Positions 1 to 11,132 of a DNA stretch of 64,000 bases are shown piece after piece. Below the pieces are notes generated by a model that saw only the letters and a program-made list of their open reading frames with translations, did no database searches and was not told the origin of the DNA. This DNA is from Domibacillus sp. PGB-M46 (GTDB lineage Bacteria; Bacillota; Bacilli; Bacillales; Domibacillaceae), in NCBI RefSeq assembly GCF_022668875.1, contig NZ_JAKGCR010000007.1, positions 1 to 64,000 of the forward strand, written 5' to 3'. The translations under genes and the position numbers were made by a program. Position 1 is the stretch's first letter; each line of letters begins with the position of its first letter.

Positions 1-77
1 CCTTCTGTCCGCTCGACTTGCATGTATTAGGCACGCCGCCAGCGTTCGTCCTGAGCCAGGATCAAACTCTCCAAAAA
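1..77 (-). rRNA. 16S ribosomal RNA, 5' end only (partial)
   Basis: Read on the minus strand, this is the conserved start of bacterial 16S rRNA: the 27F primer site (AGAGTTTGATCCTGGCTCAG), then the usual helix leading to the GCGGCGTGCCTAATACATGC segment. Only about 77 bases are inside the window; the rest of the operon lies off the left edge. The mature 5' end is placed just upstream of GGAGAGTTTG by analogy with B. subtilis and may be off by a few bases. In B. subtilis an rrn operon also sits beside ygxA. Confidence 0.97.
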
Positions 78-100
78 AGTTTGACTTGCTCATTTGTTCC

Positions 101-202
101 CATTAAAACACGGGGTGTTTTTAATGGAAGATAAAAATTCAAAACGTTGACGTTTTTATTGATTTTGTTCAGTTTTCAATGTTCAATGTTCAATGTTCAA
201 TT
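101..202 (-). other. rRNA leader with tandem 7-base repeats and hairpins
   Basis: Between P2 and the 16S gene lie four head-to-tail 7-base units at 175-202 (TTCAATG three times, then TTCAATT, plus-strand reading). A hairpin follows with AAAACGT/ACGTTTT arms (141-156), then a longer one around 101-126. The leader is probably used in antitermination and processing of the rRNA precursor; the repeated unit itself has no known role I can name. Confidence 0.55.
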
Positions 203-246
203 TAACTTAGCGTCGATGTATTAAAACTTCAAACAGCGACCTTTAA

Positions 247-354
247 ATAATACCATGACAAGCATCTTCCGTCAATCATTATTTTTTCAGCTGTTTTTTT
301 GTTTGCCTATCAGCGACGCTAATTAATATAACATTGAGTCTATCCGCGAGTCAA
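247..354 (-). promoter_or_regulatory. Tandem rRNA operon promoters P1 and P2
   Basis: On the minus strand there are two sigma-A promoters in series, as in Bacillus rrn operons. P1 has TTGACT (349-354), an 18-base spacer and TATATT (325-330). P2 has TTGACG (270-275), a 17-base spacer and TATTAT (247-252). Both point at the 16S gene. Confidence 0.8.
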
Positions 355-376
355 TTACTTTTTTAAAAAAGATCAA

Positions 377-1246
377 TTATTTTTTCGCTTGATAATAACG
401 ATGAAATACACCTTGTCCTTTTGTTTGAACAGAAACGACTTGAACAAGCTGCCGGTCGATTAAATATTCTATTAATGTAACGAGATCAACTGCATAATGC
501 ATTACTTCCTCATGAGTCAGTAACTCGCTGATTGTCCACCATTCTTTTTCTTTCATTAAGGACAATAAATGCTCCGCTCCCCGTTCAGTCCGAGAGTGAA
601 TCAAAAATTCGCTCGCTAAAAACAGCAGCTCTAGTCTTTTTTGAAGATTTTCATCACTTGTTAAAAGTTCTTCATATAGTTTGTAAATCTCCGGTTCAAT
701 ATGCCGCACTTGATTCCAGACAGTGAGTTCTGGATAAAAGCCATTTTCAATGACAGAAAGCCGCGCAAGATGGTGCAGAGAATGAAGTACGTGATTGTAG
801 GCATCTAAAAAATGACCATCATTAAAAAATGCTTTTCCATCTGTATATCGCTTGATCAATTTAGCAAATTCAATAGTCATTTTTATTTTACGGCCGTAAA
901 ATGGAAAATCGCGCATTTCTGTTTTTAATTCCTGCACATATTCATTACGGTCAAATAAAATCCGGCCGTGATACAACCATTCAATGACTTTTCGATTTGA
1001 GCCTAGAAGAAGCCATTCTTTTAGTTGTGCTTCTGTTATGATATACATGGAGGCTGTTTCTTCGTTTCGATCTACATAATGTTTAATAAAAACGGGCTCG
1101 TCTGCTTCTTTCACGATAATCAGCAGGATAGAATCAAAGTTTTCGGTAAACGCCCGATTTTGTTCGTTTTTTTGCACGGCCAGCACCCCGAGCGTGTTTT
1201 GCTGACTTGTCCGCTCTTGATATAAAGGACGCAAAAGATCTTCCAC
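377..1246 (-). CDS. ygxA: YgxA, nucleotidyltransferase-like protein
   Basis: Ortholog of B. subtilis YgxA, a protein with a nucleotidyltransferase-like N-terminal half and a helical C-terminal half whose substrate is unknown. I place the start at the GTG at 1246, because GGAGG sits seven bases before it and the protein then begins VEDLLRPLYQER, as in YgxA. The in-frame ATG at 1264 lies upstream of that ribosome site and would put GGAGG inside the gene. It is the first gene beside the rRNA operon and is divergent from ygzB, the same arrangement as in B. subtilis. No catalytic motif can be confirmed by eye. Confidence 0.85.
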   Translation of the reverse strand: MEDLLRPLYQERTSQQNTLGVLAVQKNEQNRAFTENFDSILLIIVKEADEPVFIKHYVDRNEETASMYIITEAQLKEWLLLGSNRKVIEWLYHGRILFDRNEYVQELKTEMRDFPFYGRKIKMTIEFAKLIKRYTDGKAFFNDGHFLDAYNHVLHSLHHLARLSVIENGFYPELTVWNQVRHIEPEIYKLYEELLTSDENLQKRLELLFLASEFLIHSRTERGAEHLLSLMKEKEWWTISELLTHEEVMHYAVDLVTLIEYLIDRQLVQVVSVQTKGQGVFHRYYQAKK

Positions 1247-1361
1247 TTCTTTTCCTCCAGACATTTGAATTTCGTTTTGATTAGTTTCGACATAAAATGT
1301 CGAATTCCTCCCTCAAGCAAACAGAGATTATATGGTATAGTGTTCTCTAGGGGGATGAGAA

Positions 1362-1718
1362 ATGGCTAAAAAATATTCCAGCAAAATTAATAAGATTCGC
1401 ACTTTTGCTTTGAGCCTGATCTTTATCGGATTCGTTGTCATGTACGGCGGGATTTTCTTTCGGGAAAATGCGCTTGTTATGACGCTTTTTATGCTGCTTG
1501 GCCTTCTATGTATTGTCGCCAGCACAGTTGTTTATTTTTGGATCGGCATGCTGTCGACCCGAGCAGTTCAAGTCGTCTGCCCAGCCTGCCAGAAGCCGAC
1601 GAAAATGCTTGGGCGCGTTGATATGTGCATGCACTGCCGTGAACCTCTGACGCTAGACGCTTCTTTAGAAGGAAAGGAATTTGATGAAAAGTATAACCAA
1701 AAGAAACGCTTTGATTAA
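1362..1718 (+). CDS. ygzB: YgzB, membrane protein with zinc-ribbon-like tail (UPF0295)
   Basis: 118-residue protein with two predicted membrane helices (about residues 14-34 and 40-62) and a C-terminal segment carrying two CxxC pairs (CPAC and CMHC, about residues 73-92), which suggests a small metal-binding ribbon on the cytoplasmic side. This matches the UPF0295/YgzB family, whose function is unknown. GGGGGATGAGAA precedes the ATG. It converges with perR across a shared terminator; in B. subtilis the two are also neighbours. Confidence 0.88.
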   Translation: MAKKYSSKINKIRTFALSLIFIGFVVMYGGIFFRENALVMTLFMLLGLLCIVASTVVYFWIGMLSTRAVQVVCPACQKPTKMLGRVDMCMHCREPLTLDASLEGKEFDEKYNQKKRFD

Positions 1719-1729
1719 TCAGCATACAT

Positions 1730-1766
1730 AAAAACCTCCATCCCAAAAGGGTGTGGAGGTTTTTTA
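1730..1766. terminator. Bidirectional terminator between ygzB and perR
   Basis: Hairpin with AAAAACCTCCA and TGGAGGTTTTTT arms. An A-run on one side and a T-run on the other make it usable from both directions. It overlaps the perR stop codon. Confidence 0.85.
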
Positions 1767-2222
1767 ATGCAGATCTTTCTGGCTGCATTCTGCACACGTT
1801 CCGTACACTTCCATACGGTGGTGGCTAATCTTAAAGCCTGTTACATGCGCTGCCAGCTGCTCAACTTCATCTAATCCTGGATAATGAAAATCAACAATTT
1901 TGCCGCATTCTTCGCAAATCACATGATAATGCTCTGTCGTAACGAAATCAAAACGACTAGACGTATCACCATATGTCAGCTCTTTTACAAGACCTACTTC
2001 ACGAAACACCCGCAAATTGTTATATACAGTAGCCACGCTCATATTTGGGAATTTTCCTTCAAGTGCTTTATAAATATCATCAGCCGTTGGATGTGTCATC
2101 GACTCAACGAGAAACTCAAGAATTGCGTGACGCTGAGGCGTAATGCGGACCCCTGTTTGCTTTAAGGTATCAAGCGCTGCCTTTAGCTGATCCTGAGATT
2201 CATGTACATGTGTATGTGACAA
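1764..2222 (-). CDS. perR: PerR, peroxide-sensing Fur-family repressor
   Basis: Represses peroxide-stress genes when loaded with Fe2+ or Mn2+; metal-catalysed histidine oxidation releases it from DNA. Visible are the winged-helix segment (about residues 25-90, with the recognition stretch [10 protein letters not shown]), the structural zinc pairs CEEC (103/106) and CAEC (143/146), and regulatory-site ligands equivalent to B. subtilis His37, Asp85, His91 and His93 (here His44, Asp92, His98, His100). The start is TTG with GAGGTG seven bases upstream; it gives a short histidine-containing N-terminal extension relative to B. subtilis PerR. A PerR box in its own promoter indicates autoregulation. 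Confidence 0.95.
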   Translation of the reverse strand: MSHTHVHESQDQLKAALDTLKQTGVRITPQRHAILEFLVESMTHPTADDIYKALEGKFPNMSVATVYNNLRVFREVGLVKELTYGDTSSRFDFVTTEHYHVICEECGKIVDFHYPGLDEVEQLAAHVTGFKISHHRMEVYGTCAECSQKDLH

Positions 2223-2261
2223 GGACAGACACCTCTTTTCTTTCTAAAAAGGATTATTACT

Positions 2262-2276
2262 TTATAATCTTTATAA
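2262..2276 (-). promoter_or_regulatory. PerR box upstream of perR
   Basis: TTATAATCTTTATAA matches the PerR consensus TTATAATNATTATAA at 13 of 14 defined positions. It lies about 40 bases before the perR start codon, so PerR probably controls its own synthesis as in B. subtilis. Confidence 0.85.
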
Positions 2277-2312
2277 ACAGTGTACAGCCAAATGAGTCCC
2301 ATTGTCAATGGT

Positions 2313-2339
2313 AAACAAAAACCGGCTTGTCGCCGGTTT
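2313..2339 (-). terminator. Terminator of the 2-hydroxyacid dehydrogenase gene
   Basis: AAACCGGC and GCCGGTTT arms around a five-base loop, followed on the minus strand by TTTTTGTTT. It overlaps the last codons of the gene. Confidence 0.75.
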
Positions 2340-3282
2340 AATAACCTTTTGTAACATCGATAACGTTCGCATACTCGCCGCCATCCATAAAACAGTGTAA
2401 ATTATGCTCAAAGATCTCTATTGCCCGGGGAACGTATCTCTCCGTCACACTGGAAATATGTGGTGTAACTGTAATGCCTGGATGCCGCCAGAATGGATGG
2501 CCTTCTGGAAGCGGTTCTTTCACAAACACATCAAGATAAGCATGTGCAATTTCCTCATCATTAATGGCTGAAAGTAAAACCGTCTCTGAAACAAGATCAC
2601 CGCGTCCAATATTGATAAACGCAGCTGTTTTTTTCATTGCTTCAAAATGCTCTGTCCCCAAAGCGTTCACCGTATCCGGCGTACTTGGCAGCACAGAGAC
2701 AATAAAATCTGCTTCACGGACAGCTGATATCAATTCATCAATAGAGAAAACGCGGTCAAATCCCTCCGCTGTATGGCCGCTTTTATTAACCCCTGTCGTT
2801 GTCATGCCGAATGCTTTTGCAAGACGGGCGATTTCCTGGCCGATTGCGCCTGTCCCAAGAACAGTCACTTCTTTTCCGTAAAGTTCTCCAAGCGGAAGCT
2901 GCTTGTTCCACGTTTCCGTTTGTTCAAGCTTTCGCAGCTCGGCAAACCGCTTTACATGATTCAGCATAAACCCAATTGTAAATTCCGCCATTGGCGTTTT
3001 ATGTATACCGCGCGCATTTGTGACTAAAATGTCTCGTTCTTTGATCGCCTGCAGCGGCATTTCCTCGATACCGGCTGATGCGACCATAATCCACTTTAAT
3101 GACTTACATTCGTCAATATGTTCTTTCGTCAAGTCGCTGCCAAAGGTAACGAGAATTTCCGCTTCATGAAGCGGACGTGCTTCGTCGATGTGTTTATAAA
3201 ATGAAAAGGTTTCATTTGGAAATTTAGTTTGAAGGTCCGCTTGAATCATTCTAGGCGGACGGAATGTAAAAACGATGTTCAA
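2338..3282 (-). CDS. D-isomer-specific 2-hydroxyacid dehydrogenase family protein
   Basis: NAD(P)-dependent oxidoreductase of the D-2-hydroxyacid dehydrogenase superfamily (glyoxylate/hydroxypyruvate or 2-ketoacid reductase type). The Rossmann motif GTGAIG lies near residue 143. The catalytic triad pattern is present: Arg in NIGRGDLV, Glu in the following helix, and His in TPHISS. Length of 314 residues fits the family. The start is TTG with GGAGGGG six bases upstream; the nearby ATG runs straight into a stop. It follows bcp by 13 bases on the same strand, so the two are probably co-transcribed. Substrate cannot be told from sequence; this gene is an insertion relative to the B. subtilis order. 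Confidence 0.85.
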   Translation of the reverse strand: MNIVFTFRPPRMIQADLQTKFPNETFSFYKHIDEARPLHEAEILVTFGSDLTKEHIDECKSLKWIMVASAGIEEMPLQAIKERDILVTNARGIHKTPMAEFTIGFMLNHVKRFAELRKLEQTETWNKQLPLGELYGKEVTVLGTGAIGQEIARLAKAFGMTTTGVNKSGHTAEGFDRVFSIDELISAVREADFIVSVLPSTPDTVNALGTEHFEAMKKTAAFINIGRGDLVSETVLLSAINDEEIAHAYLDVFVKEPLPEGHPFWRHPGITVTPHISSVTERYVPRAIEIFEHNLHCFMDGGEYANVIDVTKGY

Positions 3283-3295
3283 CGCATACCCCTCC

Positions 3296-3763
3296 TTAGC
3301 TCAACTCTTTCACAGCCGCCAGTACTTCTTCTACATGCCCTTTCACACGCACTTTCCGCCATTCTTTCACAACCATGCCTTCTTTATTAACCAAGAAGGT
3401 AGAGCGTTCGATACCCATATATTCCTTGCCGAAATTTTTTTTAAGTGTCCAGACACCATATTTCTCTGCTGCTTCCTGCTTTTCATCTGCAAGCAGCGTA
3501 AAAGGCAGCTGGTGCTTCTCGATAAATTTTTGATGCCGCGCAGCCGGATCCGGACTCACACCGATCACGACCGTATTGGACTGGGCAAATAAACTGTTTT
3601 GATCCCGAAAATCACATGCTTCCGTTGTACACCCGGGTGTCATATCTTTCGGATAAAAATAAAGCACTACATTCTTCCCTGCTAAGCCGGCAAGGTCTAC
3701 CATCCTGCCATCCTGGTCCGGTAGCACAAAAGCTGGAGCGGGCTTTCCTATTAAATTGGACAT
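3296..3763 (-). CDS. bcp: Thioredoxin-dependent thiol peroxidase (BCP/PrxQ)
   Basis: Peroxiredoxin of the bacterioferritin-comigratory-protein class, reducing hydrogen and alkyl peroxides in the cytoplasm at the expense of thioredoxin. The peroxidatic Cys45 and resolving Cys50 appear in TPGCTTEAC; the usual Thr/Pro and Arg (RSTFLVN) residues of the active site follow. 155 residues is normal. Equivalent to B. subtilis YgaF, in the same place between perR and gsaB, which puts a peroxide-removing enzyme next to the peroxide sensor. No obvious PerR box is visible in its own promoter region (3764-3892). Confidence 0.93.
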   Translation of the reverse strand: MSNLIGKPAPAFVLPDQDGRMVDLAGLAGKNVVLYFYPKDMTPGCTTEACDFRDQNSLFAQSNTVVIGVSPDPAARHQKFIEKHQLPFTLLADEKQEAAEKYGVWTLKKNFGKEYMGIERSTFLVNKEGMVVKEWRKVRVKGHVEEVLAAVKELS

Positions 3764-3892
3764 ACTGTTTCCCCCTTTTTACTTTTAGCGTAGCGAATCC
3801 AATCGAAATTAGCAACCCGAAAGCGATGCATTGATTCCTTTCTTCAAGAGGTCTACAATAAAACAGGAAACCAAACCAGGAGGCTTGTCATA

Positions 3893-5182
3893 ATGAATTT
3901 TTTAAAATCAGAAGCGCTTCATGAAGAAGCGCTCAAACATATTGTCGGCGGCGTAAATAGTCCGTCCCGCTCTTATAAAGCGGTAGGCGGAGGGGCGCCT
4001 GTTGCCATGAAACGCGGTGCCGGCGCCCGCTTTTGGGATGTAGATGAAAATGAATACATTGACTATTTAGCGGCCTATGGACCCATTATTACCGGACATG
4101 CCCATCCGCATATTACCGAAGCCATTACGAAAGCGGCACAAAACGGTGTTCTCTTTGGTACCCCGACCGAGCATGAAGTAACGTTTGCTAAGAAGCTGAA
4201 GAAGGCCATGCCGGCACTGGATAAGGTACGGTTTGTAAACAGCGGTACGGAAGCGGTTATGACGACGATTCGTGTGGCGCGTGCTTATACAAAACGCGAT
4301 AAAATCATCAAATTTGCCGGGTGCTATCACGGCCACTCCGACCTTGTTCTTGTTGCAGCCGGCAGCGGACCGTCTACACTGGGCACGCCTGATTCTGCCG
4401 GTGTACCAAAAAGTATTGCTCAGGAAGTCATTACCGTTCCATTTAATGAAACCGAACCGTTAAAAGAAGCGCTTGAAAAATGGGGCGACAATGTAGCAGC
4501 CGTTATGATCGAGCCGATCGTCGGCAATTTCGGCATCGTTGAGCCGAAACCAGGCTTTTTAGAAGAAGTTAAACGGCTCACCCACAAGGCCGGCTCATTG
4601 CTTATTTTTGACGAAGTTATCTCTGCTTTCCGTTTTATGTATGGCGGCGCGCAGGATTTGCTCGGCGTTACACCGGATTTAACAGCACTTGGGAAAATTA
4701 TCGGCGGCGGCCTGCCAATCGGCGCTTACGGCGGACGAGCTGATATTATGGAAGAAGTAGCTCCGCTTGGACCGGCTTATCAGGCAGGAACGATGGCTGG
4801 AAATCCAGCTTCCATGCTGTCTGGTATTGCGTGTCTGGAAGTGATTGAGCAGGAAGGCGTGTACGAGCAGCTGGACCGGCTTGGGGCGATGCTTGAAGCA
4901 GGACTTCTTCAGGCAGCAGCAAAGTCCAATGTCCCTATCACCATTAACCGTTTAAAAGGTGCTTTGACTGTTTACTTTACCGATCAGAAAGTCGTAAATT
5001 ACGAGCAGGCAGAAGCAACAGATGGCGGGCAGTTCGCTAAGTTTTTCAAGGAAATGCTGCACCGCGGCATTAATCTTGCTCCGTCTAAATATGAAGCCTG
5101 GTTCCTGACGACAGCCCACACAGAAGAAGATATTCAAACGACGATAAAAGCGGCGGAAGAAGCCTTCGCTGCGCTGTCTTAA
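3893..5182 (+). CDS. gsaB: Glutamate-1-semialdehyde 2,1-aminomutase 2
   Basis: PLP enzyme converting glutamate-1-semialdehyde to 5-aminolevulinate, the tetrapyrrole (heme) precursor. The PLP lysine is Lys268 in [12 protein letters not shown]; the cofactor-binding [12 protein letters not shown] and the Asp in [10 protein letters not shown] are present. 429 residues matches the family. By position it is the GsaB paralog rather than HemL of the hem operon. AGGAGG precedes the ATG. Divergent from bcp, with 129 bases between them, and followed by a strong terminator, so it is probably monocistronic. Confidence 0.93.
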   Translation: MNFLKSEALHEEALKHIVGGVNSPSRSYKAVGGGAPVAMKRGAGARFWDVDENEYIDYLAAYGPIITGHAHPHITEAITKAAQNGVLFGTPTEHEVTFAKKLKKAMPALDKVRFVNSGTEAVMTTIRVARAYTKRDKIIKFAGCYHGHSDLVLVAAGSGPSTLGTPDSAGVPKSIAQEVITVPFNETEPLKEALEKWGDNVAAVMIEPIVGNFGIVEPKPGFLEEVKRLTHKAGSLLIFDEVISAFRFMYGGAQDLLGVTPDLTALGKIIGGGLPIGAYGGRADIMEEVAPLGPAYQAGTMAGNPASMLSGIACLEVIEQEGVYEQLDRLGAMLEAGLLQAAAKSNVPITINRLKGALTVYFTDQKVVNYEQAEATDGGQFAKFFKEMLHRGINLAPSKYEAWFLTTAHTEEDIQTTIKAAEEAFAALS

Positions 5183-5190
5183 GCATAAGG

Positions 5191-5222
5191 AAACGCCTTC
5201 AATTTGAAGGCGTTTCTTTTTC
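5191..5222 (+). terminator. Terminator after gsaB
   Basis: Perfect 10-bp stem AAACGCCTTC/GAAGGCGTTT with a five-base loop, followed by CTTTTTC. Confidence 0.9.
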
Positions 5223-5340
5223 ATTTTTCTTTCACTTGCAATGCCTTCTTTTCCGTTGTATAGTACAGTTTGTTTCACTCGCAAAAATTTGCGGTAAATA
5301 CGTATTTATACAATTCTTTAGGAAAGGAATTACTGACCCA

Positions 5341-6417
5341 ATGAAGCTTGGTGCCCGCATATTCAAAACGGGAATTGCTATTGTACTGGCTCTTTATCTT
5401 GCACAGTGGCTTAACCTGCCGTCGCCGGTCTTAGCAGGAATTGCTGCGATATTTGCTATCCAGCCGAATATTTACAGGTCTTATTTAACCGTCATTGAAC
5501 AAGTTCAAGCAAATATTATCGGAGCTGTTTTGGCCATCCTTTTTGTACTTGTTTTTGGCAACCATATTATTATTATCGGCATGGCTGTTATCATCTGCAT
5601 TATTTTATTGCTTAAGTTTAAGCTTGAGAAATCTATTCCAATTGCCCTTGTAACAATCGTCGCTATTATGGAAGTGCAAAACGACCAATTCGTCCAGTTC
5701 TCTATGATTCGCATGTTTAATATTTCGATTGGTGTTTTATCTTCTTTTTTAGTGAACCTGATTTTTCTGCCGCCTCAATACGAAACAAAGCTGTTTTCAT
5801 TAATTAATCAACTGAATGAAGACGTCTTGAAATGGATTCGTATTACGTCAAGGAACGCATCTGAGTCGTATCTCTTAAAAAAAGACATTGTTAGACAGCG
5901 CGAAAAATTAATTAAAATTGATAATATGTTCTTACTTTATAAAGAAGACCGGACACCACTGAAGAAAAATCTTCGGGCAAAGCAGCGGAAAATCGTTCTG
6001 TACCGGAAATTAATTTTAACAACAAGACGGAGTATGGATATCCTACAGCGGCTCAACCAGTATGAAAATGAACTTCACCACTTAAACCCTCAACTGCTGC
6101 GTACGATGCAGGATCATCTTGACTGTCTTGTCAGCTATCACGAGCACCTGCTTCTCCGGTTTGTCGGCAAAGCAAAAACTACGGAAACGTCAGAAGAACT
6201 GTTTGAACCATGCATGAACCGTGATGAATTTATGCACATGTTTACGGATCAAATTTACAAAGATAATCAGCATGAAATTACCTCTTCCATTCACCTTCTC
6301 CATATTGTCTCTTCCATTTTGGAGTATGGCGAAAAACTTGAGAATCTTGATCATCTGATGACAAGCTTTTATAAATACCATACAGATGATGAGGCACCGG
6401 AGTACGAAGAAGAATAA
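5341..6417 (+). CDS. ygaE: YgaE, FUSC/aromatic-acid-exporter family membrane protein
   Basis: About five hydrophobic helices in the first 150 residues (for example GIAIVLALYLAQW and HIIIIGMAVIICIILLLKF), then a long helical cytoplasmic region rich in charged residues. This is the half-size FUSC layout of the aromatic acid exporter family, ortholog of B. subtilis YgaE. I start at the ATG at 5341 (MKLGARIF), preceded by AGGAAAGG; an earlier in-frame ATG at 5236 would add a non-conserved leader running through the promoter region. The exported substrate is not known. It converges with ygaD over a shared terminator. Confidence 0.85.
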   Translation: MKLGARIFKTGIAIVLALYLAQWLNLPSPVLAGIAAIFAIQPNIYRSYLTVIEQVQANIIGAVLAILFVLVFGNHIIIIGMAVIICIILLLKFKLEKSIPIALVTIVAIMEVQNDQFVQFSMIRMFNISIGVLSSFLVNLIFLPPQYETKLFSLINQLNEDVLKWIRITSRNASESYLLKKDIVRQREKLIKIDNMFLLYKEDRTPLKKNLRAKQRKIVLYRKLILTTRRSMDILQRLNQYENELHHLNPQLLRTMQDHLDCLVSYHEHLLLRFVGKAKTTETSEELFEPCMNRDEFMHMFTDQIYKDNQHEITSSIHLLHIVSSILEYGEKLENLDHLMTSFYKYHTDDEAPEYEEE

Positions 6418-6452
6418 AAAAAGCAATGCCCGAACGGGGCATTGCTTTTTTT
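6418..6452. terminator. Bidirectional terminator between ygaE and ygaD
   Basis: GCAATGCCC and GGGGCATTGC arms with a short GAAC-type loop, A-run before and T-run after. Confidence 0.9.
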
Positions 6453-8196
6453 ATTGGTTTAATTGCTGAACTTGGAACAGCTTCCAGTAACCGCCTTGTT
6501 TTTTCATTAGCTCATCATGCGAGCCGTCTTCGACCACTTCACCGTGTTCAATTAAAACAATGCGGTCTGCATGAGTAATCGTCGACAATCTATGCGCTAC
6601 AATAAAGGTGGTTCTTGTTTTTGCCAGCGCTTCAATCGCTTCCTGAATTAAATGCTCGCTTTCCAGATCAAGAGCGGATGTTGCTTCATCTAAAATAAGC
6701 AGCGGCGGATTTTTTAGAAAAACGCGCGCGATTGCAACACGCTGCTTTTGGCCTCCAGACAGTTTTACACCACGTTCACCGACTTTTGTTTCATAGCCGT
6801 TTGGCAGTGCCATAATAAAATCATGCGCATTAGCTGCTTTAGCCGCTTCTACGACCTCTTCCTCCGTCGCATCGGGGCGTCCAAGCAAAATATTTTCCCG
6901 GACTGAGTCGCTGAACAAAATATTATCCTGCAGAACCATGCCGATCTTATCGCGAAGAGAGCGCACTTCAAAATCTCGAATATCTGTACCGTCGAGTAAT
7001 ATACGGCCGCCTGTTACATCATAAAAACGAGGAATCAGGCTGACAAGAGATGACTTGCCGCCGCCGCTCATGCCAACAAGGGCAATCGTTTCTCCTGCTT
7101 TTACATGGAGATCTATATCCCTTAAAACGAGCTCTTCTTTCTCGTCGTACCGAAAATCCACGTGTTCAAATAAAATATCACCTTTCACATTTCGGCATTC
7201 TAACGCACCTTTTTTATCCGTAATATCATACTTTTCATCGAGAAGCTCGAATACACGGTCCATTGACGCAATGGACTGTGTAAGCGTAGTGGATGAATTC
7301 ACAAGGCGGCGCAGCGGATTGTATAAACGATCAATATAAGCAATAAAGGCCGCCATTGTCCCGACTGTTAAGTTTCCGTCAATCACCTGCAGGCCGGCAT
7401 ACCCAATGACTAAAAGCGGCGCGATATCAGTCAAAGTATTTACAACAGCAAACGCTTTGGCATTCCAGGCTGTTTGATCAAGCGCTTTTTGCAAAAAGTT
7501 TTGATTATGTTTTTGAAAACGCTCTTGCTCCACCGGCTCTATAGCAAAGCTTTTAATAACCGGCATTCCCTGCACACGCTCATGTAAATGACTTTGTACC
7601 TCTGCGAGCGCCTGTGAGCGGACACGTGTAAGACGGCGCAGATTTCCAAAGAAATACTTTACGCTTAGTCCGTAAAACGGGAACACAACAAGCGCTACCA
7701 GCGTTAACTTTACATCCATTGTCATCATAATAATAGCAGCAATCACGATGGTCGCTGCATCCAGCCAGACGTTCATCAAGCCGGTAATCACGAAGTTTTT
7801 TGTCTGCTCTACATCATTGATCACACGTGAAATCACTTCGCCTGCACGTGTGTTGGCATAGTATTTAAAGCTGAGCTTTTGAATATGCGCAAACAGCTGG
7901 TCACGGATATCGTATAATATTTTGCTCCCTGTCCACTGGGCAAAGTACTGCCGGTAATATTCCACCGGATAACGAACAATGATAAACAAAATGAGCATAA
8001 GTCCAATCACCAGGTAAAGCTGTTCCTTTTTATCGGCGGCACTCATCGAGCCGCCAATAATATCATCAATTACATATTTAATGAGGATAGGCAGCAGTAG
8101 CGGTATCCCAAATTTTAAAATACCGATGATTAGTGTGCCGGCAATCTGCCATTTATATGGTTTGACAAACTGCATATACCGTTTAATTACATCCAT
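6451..8196 (-). CDS. ygaD: YgaD, ABC exporter (fused membrane and ATPase domains)
   Basis: 581-residue half-transporter of the multidrug/lipid exporter class: six membrane helices in about residues 15-310, then an ATPase domain with Walker A (GMSGGGKSS), Q-loop, signature LSGGQKQR, Walker B (LLILDEATS) and switch His (VAHRLS). It probably acts as a homodimer. The start chosen is the ATG at 8196 (MDVIKRYM), which has GGGAGG eight bases upstream; a longer in-frame reading would overlap ygaC and lacks a ribosome site. Ortholog of B. subtilis YgaD by synteny; substrate unknown. Follows ygaC by about 50 bases. Confidence 0.92.
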   Translation of the reverse strand: MDVIKRYMQFVKPYKWQIAGTLIIGILKFGIPLLLPILIKYVIDDIIGGSMSAADKKEQLYLVIGLMLILFIIVRYPVEYYRQYFAQWTGSKILYDIRDQLFAHIQKLSFKYYANTRAGEVISRVINDVEQTKNFVITGLMNVWLDAATIVIAAIIMMTMDVKLTLVALVVFPFYGLSVKYFFGNLRRLTRVRSQALAEVQSHLHERVQGMPVIKSFAIEPVEQERFQKHNQNFLQKALDQTAWNAKAFAVVNTLTDIAPLLVIGYAGLQVIDGNLTVGTMAAFIAYIDRLYNPLRRLVNSSTTLTQSIASMDRVFELLDEKYDITDKKGALECRNVKGDILFEHVDFRYDEKEELVLRDIDLHVKAGETIALVGMSGGGKSSLVSLIPRFYDVTGGRILLDGTDIRDFEVRSLRDKIGMVLQDNILFSDSVRENILLGRPDATEEEVVEAAKAANAHDFIMALPNGYETKVGERGVKLSGGQKQRVAIARVFLKNPPLLILDEATSALDLESEHLIQEAIEALAKTRTTFIVAHRLSTITHADRIVLIEHGEVVEDGSHDELMKKQGGYWKLFQVQQLNQ

Positions 8197-8248
8197 ACTT
8201 AACCTCCCATCCACCACGAAAAAACCTGTTGAATACTCCAACAGGCAT

Positions 8249-8779
8249 TTAACGGCATAGCTGAGAATATTTCCCGTACCAGCGTTCAATAAATCCGGGA
8301 GAAAAAGGGCCTTTTTTCTGCTCAATCAAATAAAGCAGATGGTCCATATTTCGCCGCAGGATTTTATCGATCACTCCCGGATAATTCATTTCACGGCTAT
8401 GCTGTCGGTACTCATCTTCATCCAGCAGAATGTACGTCATATCGGGAAAAACCTTTACGTCAAGATCATAGTCAATATACTTGAGCGCTCCCTGGTCAAA
8501 TACAAATGGTGAACTGATGTTGCAATAGAAGTGAATACCATCTGCACGCAGCATCCCAATCACATTAAACCATTTTCGTGTGTGAAAGTAACAAATCGCC
8601 GGCTCGCGGGTAACCCACGTACGTCCGTCTGATTCTGTTACAATCGTTCGATCATTTCCGCCGATTACAATATTTTCAGTTGCTTTTACGACAACTGTTT
8701 CTTCCCACACCCGATGAATGTGGCCATTGTGTTTGTAGCTGTGAATCTGAACCGATTCACCTTCTGCAGGAATCTCCAT
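8249..8779 (-). CDS. ygaC: YgaC, DUF402 nucleoside tri-/diphosphatase
   Basis: 176-residue DUF402 protein. Members from Staphylococcus (NtdP) hydrolyse nucleoside tri- and diphosphates with divalent metal. The conserved acidic and aromatic motifs are visible ([32 protein letters not shown]), where the aspartates likely bind metal. Same position as ygaC in B. subtilis, upstream of ygaD on the same strand, 52 bases apart, suggesting co-transcription. Confidence 0.9.
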   Translation of the reverse strand: MEIPAEGESVQIHSYKHNGHIHRVWEETVVVKATENIVIGGNDRTIVTESDGRTWVTREPAICYFHTRKWFNVIGMLRADGIHFYCNISSPFVFDQGALKYIDYDLDVKVFPDMTYILLDEDEYRQHSREMNYPGVIDKILRRNMDHLLYLIEQKKGPFSPGFIERWYGKYSQLCR

Positions 8780-8889
8780 CGTTGTCCCCTACTTTCCAGC
8801 GTCACCTGCTTTTTTATTCCCTTTTTGTTCAAACGATAAAACGTTTCTTTTATATTATACCGATTAACAAGCCAAATGAAAACAAATGA

Positions 8890-8913
8890 AGCCCCGGCAT
8901 CATTGCCGGGGCT
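8890..8913. terminator. Hairpin terminator downstream of the gamma-SASP gene
   Basis: Perfect 10-bp stem AGCCCCGGCA/TGCCGGGGCT with a TCAT loop, just past the stop codon of the spore protein gene (minus strand). Confidence 0.8.
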
Positions 8914-8929
8914 CCATTTGTTTGGCTTT

Positions 8930-9121
8930 TTAGCCGTTTGTTGTGGAGTTTTTCTTACGTGCTGCAGATTTCGCGTTTTGTTGTTGTACTTCCTGCACAT
9001 TTGTTTCAGAAGCAAACTCTTCTCCATACTGCTGACCTTGACCTTGAGCAGATGCAGCGTTTTGCTTTTTCACTACGTTTACGTCTGTGCCGGCTACTGT
9101 TTTATTACGCTTGTTTGGCAT
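8930..9121 (-). CDS. sspE: Gamma-type small acid-soluble spore protein
   Basis: 63-residue hydrophilic protein rich in Gln, Asn, Lys and Ala, with the gamma-SASP signature GQQYGEEFASETNVQEV and no tryptophan or cysteine. Gamma SASPs are amino-acid stores of the spore core degraded by GPR on germination. B. subtilis SspE carries this unit twice; here only one full unit plus flanking partial copies (VNVVKKQNAASAQGQG, VQQQNAKSAA) is present, so it is a short form. The start is the ATG giving MPNKRNKTV; longer upstream readings are hydrophobic and unlike the family. The location beside ygaC and fabL matches B. subtilis. Confidence 0.9.
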   Translation of the reverse strand: MPNKRNKTVAGTDVNVVKKQNAASAQGQGQQYGEEFASETNVQEVQQQNAKSAARKKNSTTNG

Positions 9122-9209
9122 GTTCTTCACCCCTGCAGTTTTTTTGTGGCTTTGACCTTCTCCACGTTGATTATATTGGCCAAAAAGGGGGAGAGTTATG
9201 CACAAAAAA

Positions 9210-11041
<1,832 letters not shown>

Positions 11042-11132
11042 ATTAACTGTCCCTCCGCTTTCTCCATGTTACAATAGACTAGAATTCGGGAATACCACTT
11101 ACATGAGACTTTTTTAAAGGAGGCTGTCCTTA

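Noticed and set aside
175-202. The 7-base tandem repeats as a CRISPR-like array
   Set aside because: Units are too short, with no spacers and no cas genes anywhere in the window.
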